A stretch of DNA of 64,000 nucleotides from Halichondria panicea. Taxonomy: Eukaryota; Porifera; Demospongiae; Suberitida; Halichondriidae. The position numbers were made by a program, and so were the translations under genes. A model generated the notes under the pieces. It saw only the letters and a list, made by a program, of their open reading frames with translations. It searched no databases and was not told where the DNA came from. Positions within the stretch are counted from its first letter, which is position 1; every line of letters starts with the position of its first letter. The DNA is taken from NCBI RefSeq assembly GCF_963675165.1, contig NC_087377.1, positions 6,341,122-6,405,121 of the forward strand, given 5' to 3'. Of the stretch, positions 9,863 to 23,200 are shown piece after piece.

Positions 9863-12302
9863 GTCACTGTTTAGTTCTTGTTAGAGTCTTTCTTTCTCTA
9901 ATATTTGACGACTAAAATCGGCTATGACCACAAGATTTTTGCGGTAAAGTTGTGCCGTCCAGTTAGCGTACTGATAGCTAGCAAGCGCTATATTAAGCAG
10001 TATAGACACATAAAATAGAAACAATGTCTTTCTTTCTCACAAAAACAAAAAATTAAAACTCACGAATAATTCGTTATTAACAATTAACATGGGAAAATTC
10101 CAGATTGAATCCTATGTACCTGTAGTGTTCTCACCATAGTTACATGTGGTTGTCTTAATTAATACTTAACAGGAGTTCATATTCTTGTTAATAATTATAA
10201 CACAATGCGTATCTATCGGCTTGTATCTTTACAGACCTTGATCAGACATTAATTTAGCTTTGTGTGGCTATAAGCAATTCCACCTTTAATATTATTGTTA
10301 ATTTGCATAATCATAGGTGATCTCTGAACTTTGAGGACTACGTAAGAAATAAACAAGTGTAAATTTAGCTACAAAGTATTATAGTGTTATTGTTTAAACT
10401 CTGTTTTTACCCTCACATTAATTTGCTGCTTCTATTTTGTCATTATTAGTAATCCAAAGCTACACATTCTCTATAATTATACCGTAGAAAAACCTTACTT
10501 TTTGCGTTCTGTTAATGATTGTGATGTCATACAAGTACCAGTATCGAAGTATTCAGTGACCATGGGGATAACAATTACTGAGTGACGTCCAGCACTCACT
10601 ATAGACCTGCCTCGGTGCGCATGCATAATCTCGGTAGAGTACGGTATATAGATCTATACGTATAACCATGCAGGAGTGCATGAAGCACTCCTGGTACAAC
10701 CATGCAGGAGCCCAGTAGGAAGGAACGGCTATCTATATATAATTAAGTATAATTATAGTTCAATACTTGTTACCCGAGGCGGCCACGGGTCTAGTATTGT
10801 AGACTGTTGGTTTGTATAATTATGGGTGTCAGAGGAATGAATGACTCCCCGGTGGGAGTGACCCCCGGTCATTCCTAAGGTGTGGGGGACTCCCCCCAGG
10901 AATGAATAACTCCCTATGCGCATGCCCGCCAATGTGACCTGTTTCCATCTTAACAATTTAGTATACTGTATAGTAATTTATTTATTTATTTATTACAGTA
11001 GAATGAAAAGCCAGGATAAAGAGCAAGGTATATATAGCAATGAATAGTAGACAGCAAGTGACAGCTGGAATATATACCTATATGCATGTGGATGAAGAGC
11101 AAGGTTGCAAGGGAAAGAACTGGAGCCAAGTGCTGAGCTGCAAATCGCCCAAATGTACAATTAAGCACACAATGGGTTGTTACTGTCTGTGGCCTCTATT
11201 GAGCAGCAGTGGCAGCAACAACTGTGGTTTATTTGCTATTGTCGCTGCATACCACGAATTGCAAGAGACAATTTAGATCACATCATCCAGACAACATGAG
11301 GCATATCACCTTGTACGTTGTTTAGAAGATGTTCGAAGTCAAAAGAACTGAAAAGCCGCAGGAGACCAGAGAGATTTTCTAGTATTGTGATTACTATAAT
11401 TATATACTGCCCTTGTCTCCGCCTATGATGAAATGATACGTGCAACTCGTAGTATCATTATACGTATTAAATCAATAGTTTTGTTCTATAAATATAATTT
11501 TTAGTCTCTTCCACGTATATACATGTAACTTTAGCAAAATTAATAGTCTTAAGGTAGTTTTTAAGCCGCGGCTATTTCCTGAACTACAGCCACCTCGATC
11601 GCTATTCCAGCCAAGCTGCACTATAGCTAGCATGTCCCAGGGGTGACCAGATTAACGAGAGTCTACTGTACATTTTTTATACTTTTGTCATAATGAAAGC
11701 TCATGGGTGGTCAGAAATAATTATATTGAGTCAACAACAGCAGTACAAGTCTGAGGCTGGGTAGATATAATTATAGCATGCACTGCATGACCTAATGCAT
11801 TAAAATTAATTTTCATTAAATTTGGTCGAATCTTTCATCTGGATAATCAGTTGATCAGGGTTTGGATAATCGAGGCTCAACTGTACTAGCTATTTTAAGT
11901 GTTGCGATTATATTTTTGCAACATGCACTCGCAAAGTTCGATGCTCGCAAAACATTCTAGATCTAGTAATTATAACATGACAAAAGATATACCGTATAGC
12001 GGGTAATTTTCGTGGGGTTAAAGTTAAACTCAAAAACTGTGATTTTCGTGGGTAAAATTTTTGTTTTTATTTATGGTAATAATGCTGCACACTTAATCAT
12101 TCCAACAATCATCAGAAACGATGAATTAAGTGCATGACCCTATATATAGCCCTAACCCTAACCCTAAGCTTCAAGTACAAAAGTAGTGCTCGTCAATCAA
12201 CAAAATTGTACATTCTGCCTCCTATAAAAAAATTATGGATCTGCTCCTAATGTCTCTAATAATAATAGTTCAAGTTTGTTACCATGCAATGTTAGAATGA
12301 AT
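9863..12302. other. Intergenic region between convergent genes
   Basis: No gene was supported here. Contents include: a hairpin around 10670-10692 (CAGGAGTGC / GCACTCCTG); GC-rich short inverted blocks at 10835-10915 (GGAATGAATGACTCCCC and relatives); a segment near 10765-10820 that is the reverse complement of sequence near 7672-7720, marking a dispersed repeat; a MITE-family segment at about 11890-11975 related in inverted orientation to 32185-32260; a TACCGTATAG-family end at 11990-12060; and a telomere-like run at 12151. Polyadenylation sites of both flanking genes should lie here, but I did not assign them. Confidence 0.5.
12151..12167. repeat. Short interstitial telomere-like run (CCCTAA)n
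   Basis: Nearly three units of the metazoan telomere repeat CCCTAA/TTAGGG occur in the intergenic DNA just past the 3' end of the minus-strand Reeler gene. The run is too short to be a telomere and may be chance or a repair scar. Confidence 0.5.
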
Positions 12303-14270
12303 CTAGAAAATATTGAACTGCATAGTGTTGGGTCTGTACTCACGACCACAACCCAAGGGTATCACCTTGAAGTGATGGCGTCCTTGAGTTAGGCCCTCGA
12401 CAGTGTAGGGACTCACACCTGAGTAAATGAGCCATCATAGTTACTAAATATAATAATTATTATAATTCCTCATATCTTTTCCTTTCATGGCCAATGCAAT
12501 GGCACTAGCTAGCACTACAGCACTTATTACATGTAAATACGAATGAAGTATATCAACTTACAGTTTTCAATGATTTCTGAACGGTCCACAACACACGTAA
12601 ATCCAGTGACCACTCCAGTGCTGTAGAACTCAACTGTGGCATTGTTACCATTGACAGTCAGGGCACGATTCTGAGTACCAGTTACACAGAACACGTCATC
12701 ACCATGAACCCATATCCTGTTCCTGATGACTGTGCGACGTTCACTAGGTCTTGCAGGGTCTCTGGCAATCACACGGAGGGTGTAGTCACCATGAGGAATA
12801 CCTGACCTCTCAAATATCCCAGAGGAGCCTGATGAGTAGCAAAGAAGCAACGAAATTAAAATACAGACTATAGTTTGACAGTGCAGTACATACGTACTAT
12901 AGCTTACAGCAACTTACAATCTTCTCTGGTGGTATCAAGGTGAGTCAAATGACATATGAATGTGATGTTTGGTCTGTTGGCACGGAATCGGGCTACGAGT
13001 GTATTCACAGTCAGTTCGGGCGTGTTTCCAACGAAGTACACATCCAGAGCTGCACAAACATGAGTAAAGCCGTCATCGTATAACTATACGACACTAAACC
13101 AAGACAGAATTTGCTACAAAATGTATGGCTGCATTATGCATGCACTTACGCTCAACTGCAACCGTTGCTCCACCGATGAAAGTTTGTTGTCCTGCTTCTT
13201 GCCTGAAGATCCTCACTTGATGGCCACCAGTCGACAGCTGCGAAACAGGGATGCTATATGGGAAGTTACCTACAAGACGGGCAGCATGATAAAAGTCGAC
13301 ATAATTATGTGGAGTTGATATGATGCTATTAACGTAATCACTACTTTGATGTAGTGATTACGTAATAGCGCATCATACATAATTATATCAAGGGCGTATG
13401 AAGAAGAGGGCATGCAACTCAGAATGTAAACTGTGTATGCGTCAAAAAACTGATGAGTCAGCAGGATATGCTATATTTAGTCAACCGCCCACTAGAGGAG
13501 GTTGGTGAAGATTAATTAAAACTCACGTCAGCTTATGTTTTCTATGTAAAAACTCCAAACCCCATCCAAGCTGCTGAGTCGGCACTTTTTATTACTTTCT
13601 TCCATTAGCCTCTTGTATAATATCTCCTGTTAGTTCATGAGTCGTAGTAGTTCACCATGATTGCTATATATACCTGCTACATCAAGACAGGAGTCAAAGA
13701 AACCAAGGATTTGAGGCAATAACTCAAAGTTTGTGGTTTCTGGCTTGTTGCTTCTAGTACAACTATGCTACTCACTTTCTAGTGTCACTGAGCATTGTTA
13801 GCATCATTTACTACTAGTAGAGAGAGCTACAATCATCTGCAGTATGTTAGCTTAGCTAGCTTAGCTACTTTCTCTTTAAGTTTCCGTATATCTTCACCGT
13901 GCACGCACAAAAACGGTGCATGTGCAATGCATTTTTTACTATTTTTAGATATAAGACCCCGCCCATTTGTTTTCTGATAGATAGTAGTTGCATGCCCTCT
14001 TCTCTTTATACGCCCTTGATTATATCAACCTCACTTCGTTTGTGCACTCATGTATATGAAACAATAATTATTTACCAGCAAAGCGTACTGTACATGTAAC
14101 TATTATACAGTATAGCGGCCTAACAATGCAACTATACTATCACTTACAACTCTCAATATCTCCAGAGTCAATAGAGCAGAATATGTCTCCTGTGTCTGGT
14201 TGTCCATCAATGTCACCACAAGACACAGTGGCCACATCATCAGTCACACTACTCGAGCATTCAATAGCAT
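12303..14270 (-). CDS. C-terminal modules of the Reeler gene
   Basis: Five exons encode three and a half to four copies of one module. An A half ends in a cysteine (TFICHLTHLDTTREDC; FTCVVDRSEIIENC). A B half starts at that cysteine and holds an L..G.H or I..GDY turn (LSTGGHQVRIF; GIPHGDYTLRV; LTQGRHHFKVI). The split cysteine codon T|GY sits at the A/B junction each time. Exon 12562-12828 fuses one B half with the next A half, so an intron was lost there. All junctions are phase 1. The last exon ends the protein 38 codons in, with no hydrophobic tail. Gene 32916-64000 has the same five exons with identical lengths. Confidence 0.85.
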
Positions 14271-17200
14271 CTGGGTTGGTAGAAAGGAGAGACGACCCAT
14301 GATATTGTAAATGTATTCAGACTGGGAAAACTAGACCAAAAATAAGTATACAGACGGCCCTATACGTAAATTGTACATGGATTGACATCATTATATACCC
14401 TTGTACGTATAATTATACCGGCTCACCATCATCTTCAATGGTTACGAGGACAATATCATTGAGGAATTGAATCCTTTCCAGATCTCTTGGGTCAACTAAG
14501 TCATCTATTTCAAGATACGCCACAAATCCTTCTGTGAGTTCAACCTCAGTATCATTAGCAATGTCAGGTCGGAAAACAGCAGGAATAGTTCCAGTTTCTT
14601 CAGCAGTAGTAAAGTCACTATCAGCTGTAATAATAATTATTAGGTAAATACTTTTTACTGCAGTATAGCCTGTTTTAAATGCTCTGAGCTTACACGATGC
14701 CGGGGCTGGTCTACTTGGGAAGATTCTGTTCAGATCTCTGTCTGTGGCCTCCTGAAACTCTTCATAAGTGAGGTACCGAATGATGAATGGCAGTGGCCCA
14801 AAGCTGGTTCCATTCACAGACACCTCCAGATAATTAGAGGGCTGCTCTGACTCTCGAGTTTCTAATACTCTATCAGTAGGTGTTCCAGCCACATTGAAAT
14901 TGACAATGAGAGCTGTAAGGAAGATTAAGAACATCATTGTAAAGAGTACCAAGGGGTCACAAATATGGCATAATTGAGTTATATTTTAACTCTTACAAGG
15001 CAGAGTTGAACGAATTTGTTACCTCACGAAAATTACCCGCTATACAGTATAGACACTCACTAATCTAAGCCTGCATCAACACTGTTGTAGAAAGAGTTTT
15101 ATCACACAGTATAACACATAGCCAAACATTACAAACCTGGAGGTGGCGTAGTTGTAGTTGGGGGTGGAGTTAATGGCTCTGGAGGACACGAAACAAAACC
15201 GTCAGTACATGGATACGCATGTCTCAACATAATTATGATATGCACTCAAATACGTGTCAATACAATCTTTTTTATCACACAGTATAACTAGGAAAGGACA
15301 ATTAATCCATAATAATTATTACTATTACTTAAAACCTAACCGCTCAAAGTGGCCTAAAAATATACATGTGAAGACGGACGTTCATACATACATGTACGGT
15401 AAAAATACATAATAATTATGATGACAAGTATTATTTTAAAGCATACGCAATTAACTTGCAGGCGGTAAACATGTATCAGCAAGGGCTTATCATTATCAGC
15501 CCTTGCTGCATGCTAGGTAGCAGTATAAGGAAAACAATACCTGGTGGTGGAGTAGTAGGAGGTGGAGAAGTGGCTGGTGCTAACAGTGTGAGAAAACAGA
15601 TAAATTACTATAGTGCAATAATTATTGTTAAACTCACTTCCAATGTCAGCAGTGATGGTGGATCGGACACTTGCTCCATCAGCTGAATCGGTCGTACCAA
15701 TCACGATGGTCTGCAGTCCCGAGAGTCCAACAATAGACACACAGAACGGGAATTGACCACCTGGAAAAACCATGTGTGAGTTGAAACGTGGAGCGCATGG
15801 GTATGACAAATCGAAATAACTCACATCCGTCAGTGACAGATAGTGCATTGAGACTACATTCAAAGTCCAAACTGGCGAGATTTCTGCTTGATGTACAGTT
15901 CACACATATTTCCTGGGTCTCAGGATTGAACTCAGTGGTACATTCCAGTGATAGTGGAGTCAATGTTGGCGGTTGAGTGGGTGGAGCTGTGTGGGAATTA
16001 ACGAGTTGATATCAAACGGCTATAATAAAATACCCAAAGAAACTCACTTCCAATGTCAGCAGTGACGGTGGATCGGACACTTGCTCCATCAGCTGAATCG
16101 GTTGCACCAATCACGATGGTCTGCAGTCCCGAGAGTCCAACAATAGACACACAGAACGGGAATTGTCCACCTGTAAACAACCATGTGTGAGTTGAAACAT
16201 GCGCATGGGTATGACGAATCGAAATAACTCACATCCGTCAGTGACAGATAGTGCATTGAGACTACATTCAAAGTCCAAACTGGCGAGATTTCTGCTTGAT
16301 GTACAGTTCACACATATTTCCTGAGTCTCAGGATTGAATTCAGTGGTACATTCCAGTGATAGTGGAGTCAATGTTGGCGGTTGAGTGGGTGGAGCTGTGT
16401 GGGAATTAACGAGTTGATATCAAACGACTATAATAAAATACCCAAAGAAACTCACTTCCAATGTCAGCAGTGATGGTGGATCGGACACTTGCTCCATCAG
16501 CTGAATCGGTTGCACCGATCACGATGGTCTGCAGTCCCGAGAGTCCAACAATAGACACACACAATGGGAATTGTCCACCTGGAAAGAAACCACGTGTGAG
16601 TTGAAACGTGGAACGCATGGGTATGACAAATCGAAATAACTCACATCCGTCAGTGACAGATAGTGCATTGAGACTACATTCAAAGTCCAAACTGGCGAGA
16701 TTTCTGCTTGATGTACAGGTCACACATACTTCCTGAGTCTCAGAATTGAACTCGGTAGTACATTCCAGTGATAGTGGAGTCAATGTTGGCGGTTGAGTGG
16801 GTGGAGCTGTGTGGGAATTAACGAGTTGATATCAAACGACTATAATAAAATACCCAAAGAAACTCACTTCCAATGTCAGCAGTGATGGTGGATCGGACAC
16901 TTGCTCCATCAGCTGAATCGGTCGCACCAATCACGATGGTCTGCAGTCCCGAGAGTCCAACAATAGACACACAGAACGGGAATTGACCACCTGGAAAAAC
17001 CATGTGTGAGTTGAAACGTGGAGCGCATGGGTATGACAAATCGAAATAACTCACATCCGTCAGTGACAGATAGTGCATTGAGACTACATTCAAAGTCCAA
17101 ACTGGCGAGATTTCTGCTTGATGTACAGTTCACACATATTTCCTGAGTCTCAGGATTGAATTCAGTGGTACATTCCAGTGATAGTGGAGTCAATGTTGGC

Positions 17201-20200
17201 GGTTGAGTGGGTGGAGCTGTGTGGGAATTAACGAGTTGATATCAAACGACTATAATAAAATACCCAAAGAAACTCACTTCCAATGTCAGCAGTGATTGTG
17301 GATTGGACACTTGCTCCATCAGCTGAATCGGTCGCACCGATCACGATGGTCTGCAGTCCCGAGAGTCCAACAATAGACACACAGAACGGGAATTGTCCAC
17401 CTGGAAAAAAACCATGTGTGAGTTGAAACGTGGAGCGCATGGGTATGACAAATCGAAATAACTCACATCCGTCAGTGACAGATAGTGCATTGAGACTACA
17501 TTCAAAGTCCAAACTGGCGAGATTTCTGCTTGATGTACAGTTCACACATATTTCCTGAGTCTCAGGATTGAACTCAGTGGTACATTCCAGTGATAGTGGA
17601 GTCAATGTTGGCGGTTGAGTGGGTGGAGCTGTGTGGGAATTAACGAGTTGATATCAAACGGCTATAATAAAATACCCAAAGAAACTCACTTCCAATGTCA
17701 GCAGTGATGGTGGATCGGACACTTGCTCCATCAGCTGAATCGGTTGCACCAATCACGATGGTCTGCAGTCCCGAGAGTCCAACAATAGACACACACAACG
17801 GGAATTGTCCACCTGTAAACAACCATGTGTGAGTTGAAACATGCGCATGGGTATGACGAATCGAAATAACTCACATCCGTCAGTGACAGATAGTGCATTG
17901 AGACTACATTCAAAGTCCAAACTGGCGAGATTTCTGCTTGATGTACAGTTCACACATATTTCCTGAGTCTCAGGATTGAATTCAGTGGTACATTCCAGTG
18001 ATAGTGGAGTCAATGTTGGCGGTTGAGTGGGTGGAGCTGTGTGGGAATTAACGAGTTGATATCAAACGACTATAATAAAATACCCAAAGAAACTCACTTC
18101 CAATGTCAGCAGTGATGGTGGATCGGACACTTGCTCCATCAGCTGAATCGGTTGCACCGATCACGATGGTCTGCAGTCCCGAGAGTCCAACAATAGACAC
18201 ACACAACGGGAATTGTCCACCTGGAAAGAAACCACGTGTGAGTTGAAACGTGGAACGCATGGGTATGACAAATCGAAATAACTCACATCCGTCAGTGACA
18301 GATAGTGCATTGAGACTACATTCAAAGTCCAAACTGGCGAGATTTCTGCTTGATGTACAGGTCACACATACTTCCTGAGTCTCAGAATTGAACTCGGTAG
18401 TACATTCCAGTGATAGTGGAGTCAATGTTGGCGGTTGAGTGGGTGGAGCTGTGTGGGAATTAACGAGTTGATATCAAACGACTATAATAAAATACCCAAA
18501 GAAACTCACTTCCAATGTCAGCAGTGATGGTGGATCGGACACTTGCTCCATCAGCTGAATCGGTCGCACCAATCACGATGGTCTGCAGTCCCGAGAGTCC
18601 AACAATAGACACACAGAACGGGAATTGACCACCTGGAAAAACCATGTGTGAGTTGAAACGTGGAGCGCATGGGTATGACAAATCGAAATAACTCACATCC
18701 GTCAGTGACAGATAGTGCATTGAGACTACATTCAAAGTCCAAACTGGCGAGATTTCTGCTTGATGTACAGTTCACACATATTTCCTGAGTCTCAGGATTG
18801 AATTCAGTGGTACATTCCAGTGATAGTGGAGTCAATGTTGGCGGTTGAGTGGGTGGAGCTGTGTGGGAATTAACGAGTTGATATCAAACGACTATAATAA
18901 AATACCCAAAGAAACTCACTTCCAATGTCAGCAGTGATTGTGGATCGGACACTTGCTCCATCAGCTGAATCGGTCGCACCAATCACGATGGTCTGCAGTC
19001 CCGAGAGTCCAACAATAGACACACAGAACGGGAATTGTCCACCTGGAAAAAAACCATGTGTGAGTTGAAACGTGGAGCGCATGGGTATGACAAATCGAAA
19101 TAACTCACATCCGTCAGTGACAGATAGTGCATTGAGACTACATTCAAAGTCCAAACTGGCGAGATTTCTGCTTGATGTACAGTTCACACATATTTCCTGA
19201 GTCTCAGGATTGAACTCAGTGGTACATTCCAGTGATAGTGGAGTCAATGTTGGCGGTTGAGTGGGTGGAGCTGTGTGGGAATTAACGAGTTGATATCAAA
19301 CGGCTATAATAAAATACCCAAAGAAACTCACTTCCAATGTCAGCAGTGATGGTGGATCGGACACTTGCTCCATCAGCTGAATCGGTTGCACCAATCACGA
19401 TGGTCTGCAGTCCCGAGAGTCCAACAATAGACACACACAACGGGAATTGTCCACCTGTAAACAACCATGTGTGAGTTGAAACATGCGCATGGGTATGACG
19501 AATCGAAATAACTCACATCCGTCAGTGACAGATAGTGCATTGAGACTACATTCAAAGTCCAAACTGGCGAGATTTCTGCTTGATGTACAGTTCACACATA
19601 TTTCCTGAGTCTCAGGATTGAATTCAGTGGTACATTCCAGTGATAGTGGAGTCAATGTTGGCGGTTGAGTGGGTGGAGCTGTGTGGGAATTAACGAGTTG
19701 ATATCAAACGACTATAATAAAATACCCAAAGAAACTCACTTCCAATGTCAGCAGTGATGGTGGATCGGACACTTGCTCCATCAGCTGAATCGGTTGCACC
19801 GATCACGATGGTCTGCAGTCCCGAGAGTCCAACAATAGACACACACAACGGGAATTGTCCACCTGGAAAGAAACCACGTGTGAGTTGAAACGTGGAACGC
19901 ATGGGTATGACAAATCGAAATAACTCACATCCGTCAGTGACAGATAGTGCATTGAGACTACATTCAAAGTCCAAACTGGCGAGATTTCTGCTTGATGTAC
20001 AGGTCACACATACTTCCTGAGTCTCAGAATTGAACTCGGTAGTACATTCCAGTGATAGTGGAGTCAATGTTGGCGGTTGAGTGGGTGGAGCTGTGTGGGA
20101 ATTAACGAGTTGATATCAAACGACTATAATAAAATACCCAAAGAAACTCACTTCCAATGTCAGCAGTGATGGTGGATCGGACACTTGCTCCATCAGCTGA

Positions 20201-23200
20201 ATCGGTCGCACCAATCACGATGGTCTGCAGTCCCGAGAGTCCAACAATAGACACACAGAACGGGAATTGACCACCTGGAAAAACCATGTGTGAGTTGAAA
20301 CGTGGAGCGCATGGGTATGACAAATCGAAATAACTCACATCCGTCAGTGACAGATAGTGCATTGAGACTACATTCAAAGTCCAAACTGGCGAGATTTCTG
20401 CTTGATGTACAGTTCACACATATTTCCTGAGTCTCAGGATTGAATTCAGTGGTACATTCCAGTGATAGTGGAGTCAATGTTGGCGGTTGAGTGGGTGGAG
20501 CTGTGTGGGAATTAACGAGTTGATATCAAACGACTATAATAAAATACCCAAAGAAACTCACTTCCAATGTCAGCAGTGATGGTGGATCGGACACTTGCTC
20601 CATCAGCTGAATCGGTTGCACCGATCACGATGGTCTGCAGTCCCGAGAGTCCAACAATAGACACACACAACGGGAATTGTCCACCTGGAAAGAAACCACG
20701 TGTGAGTTGAAACGTGGAGCGCATGGGTATGACAAATCGAAATAACTCACATCCGTCAGTGACAGATAGTGCATTGAGACTACATTCAAAGTCCAAACTG
20801 GCGAGATTTCTGCTTGATGTACAGTTCACACATATTTCCTGAGTCTCAGGATTGAACTCAGTGGTACATTCCAGTGATAGTGGAGTCAATGTTGGCGGTT
20901 GAGTGGGTGGAGCTGTGTGGGAATTAACGAGTTGATATCAAACGGCTATAATAAAATACCCAAAGAAACTCACTTCCAATGTCAGCAGTGATGGTGGATC
21001 GGACACTTGCTCCATCAGCTGAATCGGTCGCACCAATCACGATGGTCTGCAGTCCCGAGAGTCCAACAATAGACACACAGAACGGGAATTGACCACCTGG
21101 AAAAACCATGTGTGAGTTGAAACGTGGAGCGCATGGGTATGACGAATCGAAATAACTCACATCCGTCAGTGACAGATAGTGCATTGAGACTACATTCAAA
21201 GTCCAAACTGGCGAGATTTCTGCTTGATGTACAGTTCACACATATTTCCTGAGTCTCAGGATTGAATTCAGTGGTACATTCCAGTGATAGTGGAGTCAAT
21301 GTTGGCGGTTGAGTGGGTGGAGCTGTGTGGGAATTAACGAGTTGATATCAAACGACTATAATAAAATACCCAAAGAAACTCACTTCCAATGTCAGCAGTG
21401 ATGGTGGATCGGACACTTGCTCCATCAGCTGAATCGGTTGCACCGATCACGATGGTCTGCAGTCCCGAGAGTCCAACAATAGACACACACAATGGGAATT
21501 GTCCACCTGGAAAGAAACCACGTGTGAGTTGAAACGTGGAACGCATGGGTATGACAAATCGAAATAACTCACATCCGTCAGTGACAGATAGTGCATTGAG
21601 ACTACATTCAAAGTCCAAACTGGCGAGATTTCTGCTTGATGTACAGTTCACACATATTTCCTGAGTCTCAGGATTGAACTCAGTGGTACATTCCAGTGAT
21701 AGTGGAGTCAATGTTGGCGGTTGAGTGGGTGGAGCTGTGTGGGAATTAACGAGTTGATATCAAACGGCTATAATAAAATACCCAAAGAAACTCACTTCCA
21801 ATGTCAGCAGTGATGGTGGATCGGACACTTGCTCCATCAGCTGAATCGGTTGCACCGATCACGATGGTCTGCAGTCCCGAGAGTCCAACAATAGACACAC
21901 AGAACGGGAATTGTCCACCTGTAAACAACCATGTGTGAGTTGAAACATGCGCATGGGTATGACGAATCGAAATAACTCACATCCGTCAGTGACAGATAGT
22001 GCATTGAGACTACATTCAAAGTCCAAACTGGCGAGATTTCTGCTTGATGTACAGGTCACACATACTTCCTGAGTCTCAGAATTGAACTCGGTAGTACATT
22101 CCAGTGATAGTGGAGTCAATGTTGGCGGTTGAGTGGGTGGAGCTGTGTGGGAATTAACGAGTTGATATCAAACGACTATAATAAAATACCCAAAGAAACT
22201 CACTTCCAATGTCAGCAGTGATGGTGGATCGGACACTTGCTCCATCAGCTGAATCGGTCGCACCAATCACGATGGTCTGCAGTCCCGAGAGTCCAACAAT
22301 AGACACACAGAACGGGAATTGACCACCTGGAAAAACCATGTGTGAGTTGAAACGTGGAGCGCATGGGTATGACAAATCGAAATAACTCACATCCGTCAGT
22401 GACAGATAGTGCATTGAGACTACATTCAAAGTCCAAACTGGCGAGATTTCTGCTTGATGTACAGTTCACACATATTTCCTGAGTCTCAGGATTGAACTCA
22501 GTGGTACATTCCAGTGATAGTGGAGTCAATGTTGGCGGTTGAGTGGGTGGAGCTGTGTGGGAATTAACGAGTTGATATCAAACGGCTATAATAAAATACC
22601 CAAAGAAACTCACTTCCAATGTCAGCAGTGATGGTGGATCGGACACTTGCTCCATCAGCTGAATCGGTTGCACCAATCACGATGGTCTGCAGTCCCGAGA
22701 GTCCAACAATAGAAACACAGAACGGGAATTGTCCACCTGTAAACAACCATGTGTGAGTTGAAACATGCGCATGGGTATGACGAATCGAAATAACTCACAT
22801 CCGTCAGTGACAGATAGTGCATTGAGACTACATTCAAAGTCCAAACTGGCGAGATTTCTGCTTGATGTACAGTTCACACATATTTCCTGAGTCTCAGGAT
22901 TGAATTCAGTGGTACATTCCAGTGATAGTGGAGTCAATGTTGGCGGTTGAGTGGATGGAGCTGTGTGGGAATTAACGAGTTGATATCAAACGACTATAAT
23001 AAAATACCCAAAGAAACTCACTTCCAATGTCAGCAGTGATGGTGGATCGGACACTTGCTCCATCAGCTGAATCGGTTGCACCGATCACGATGGTCTGCAG
23101 TCCCGAGAGTCCAACAATAGACACACACAACGGGAATTGTCCACCTGGAAAGAAACCACGTGTGAGTTGAAACGTGGAGCGCATGGGTATGACAAATCGA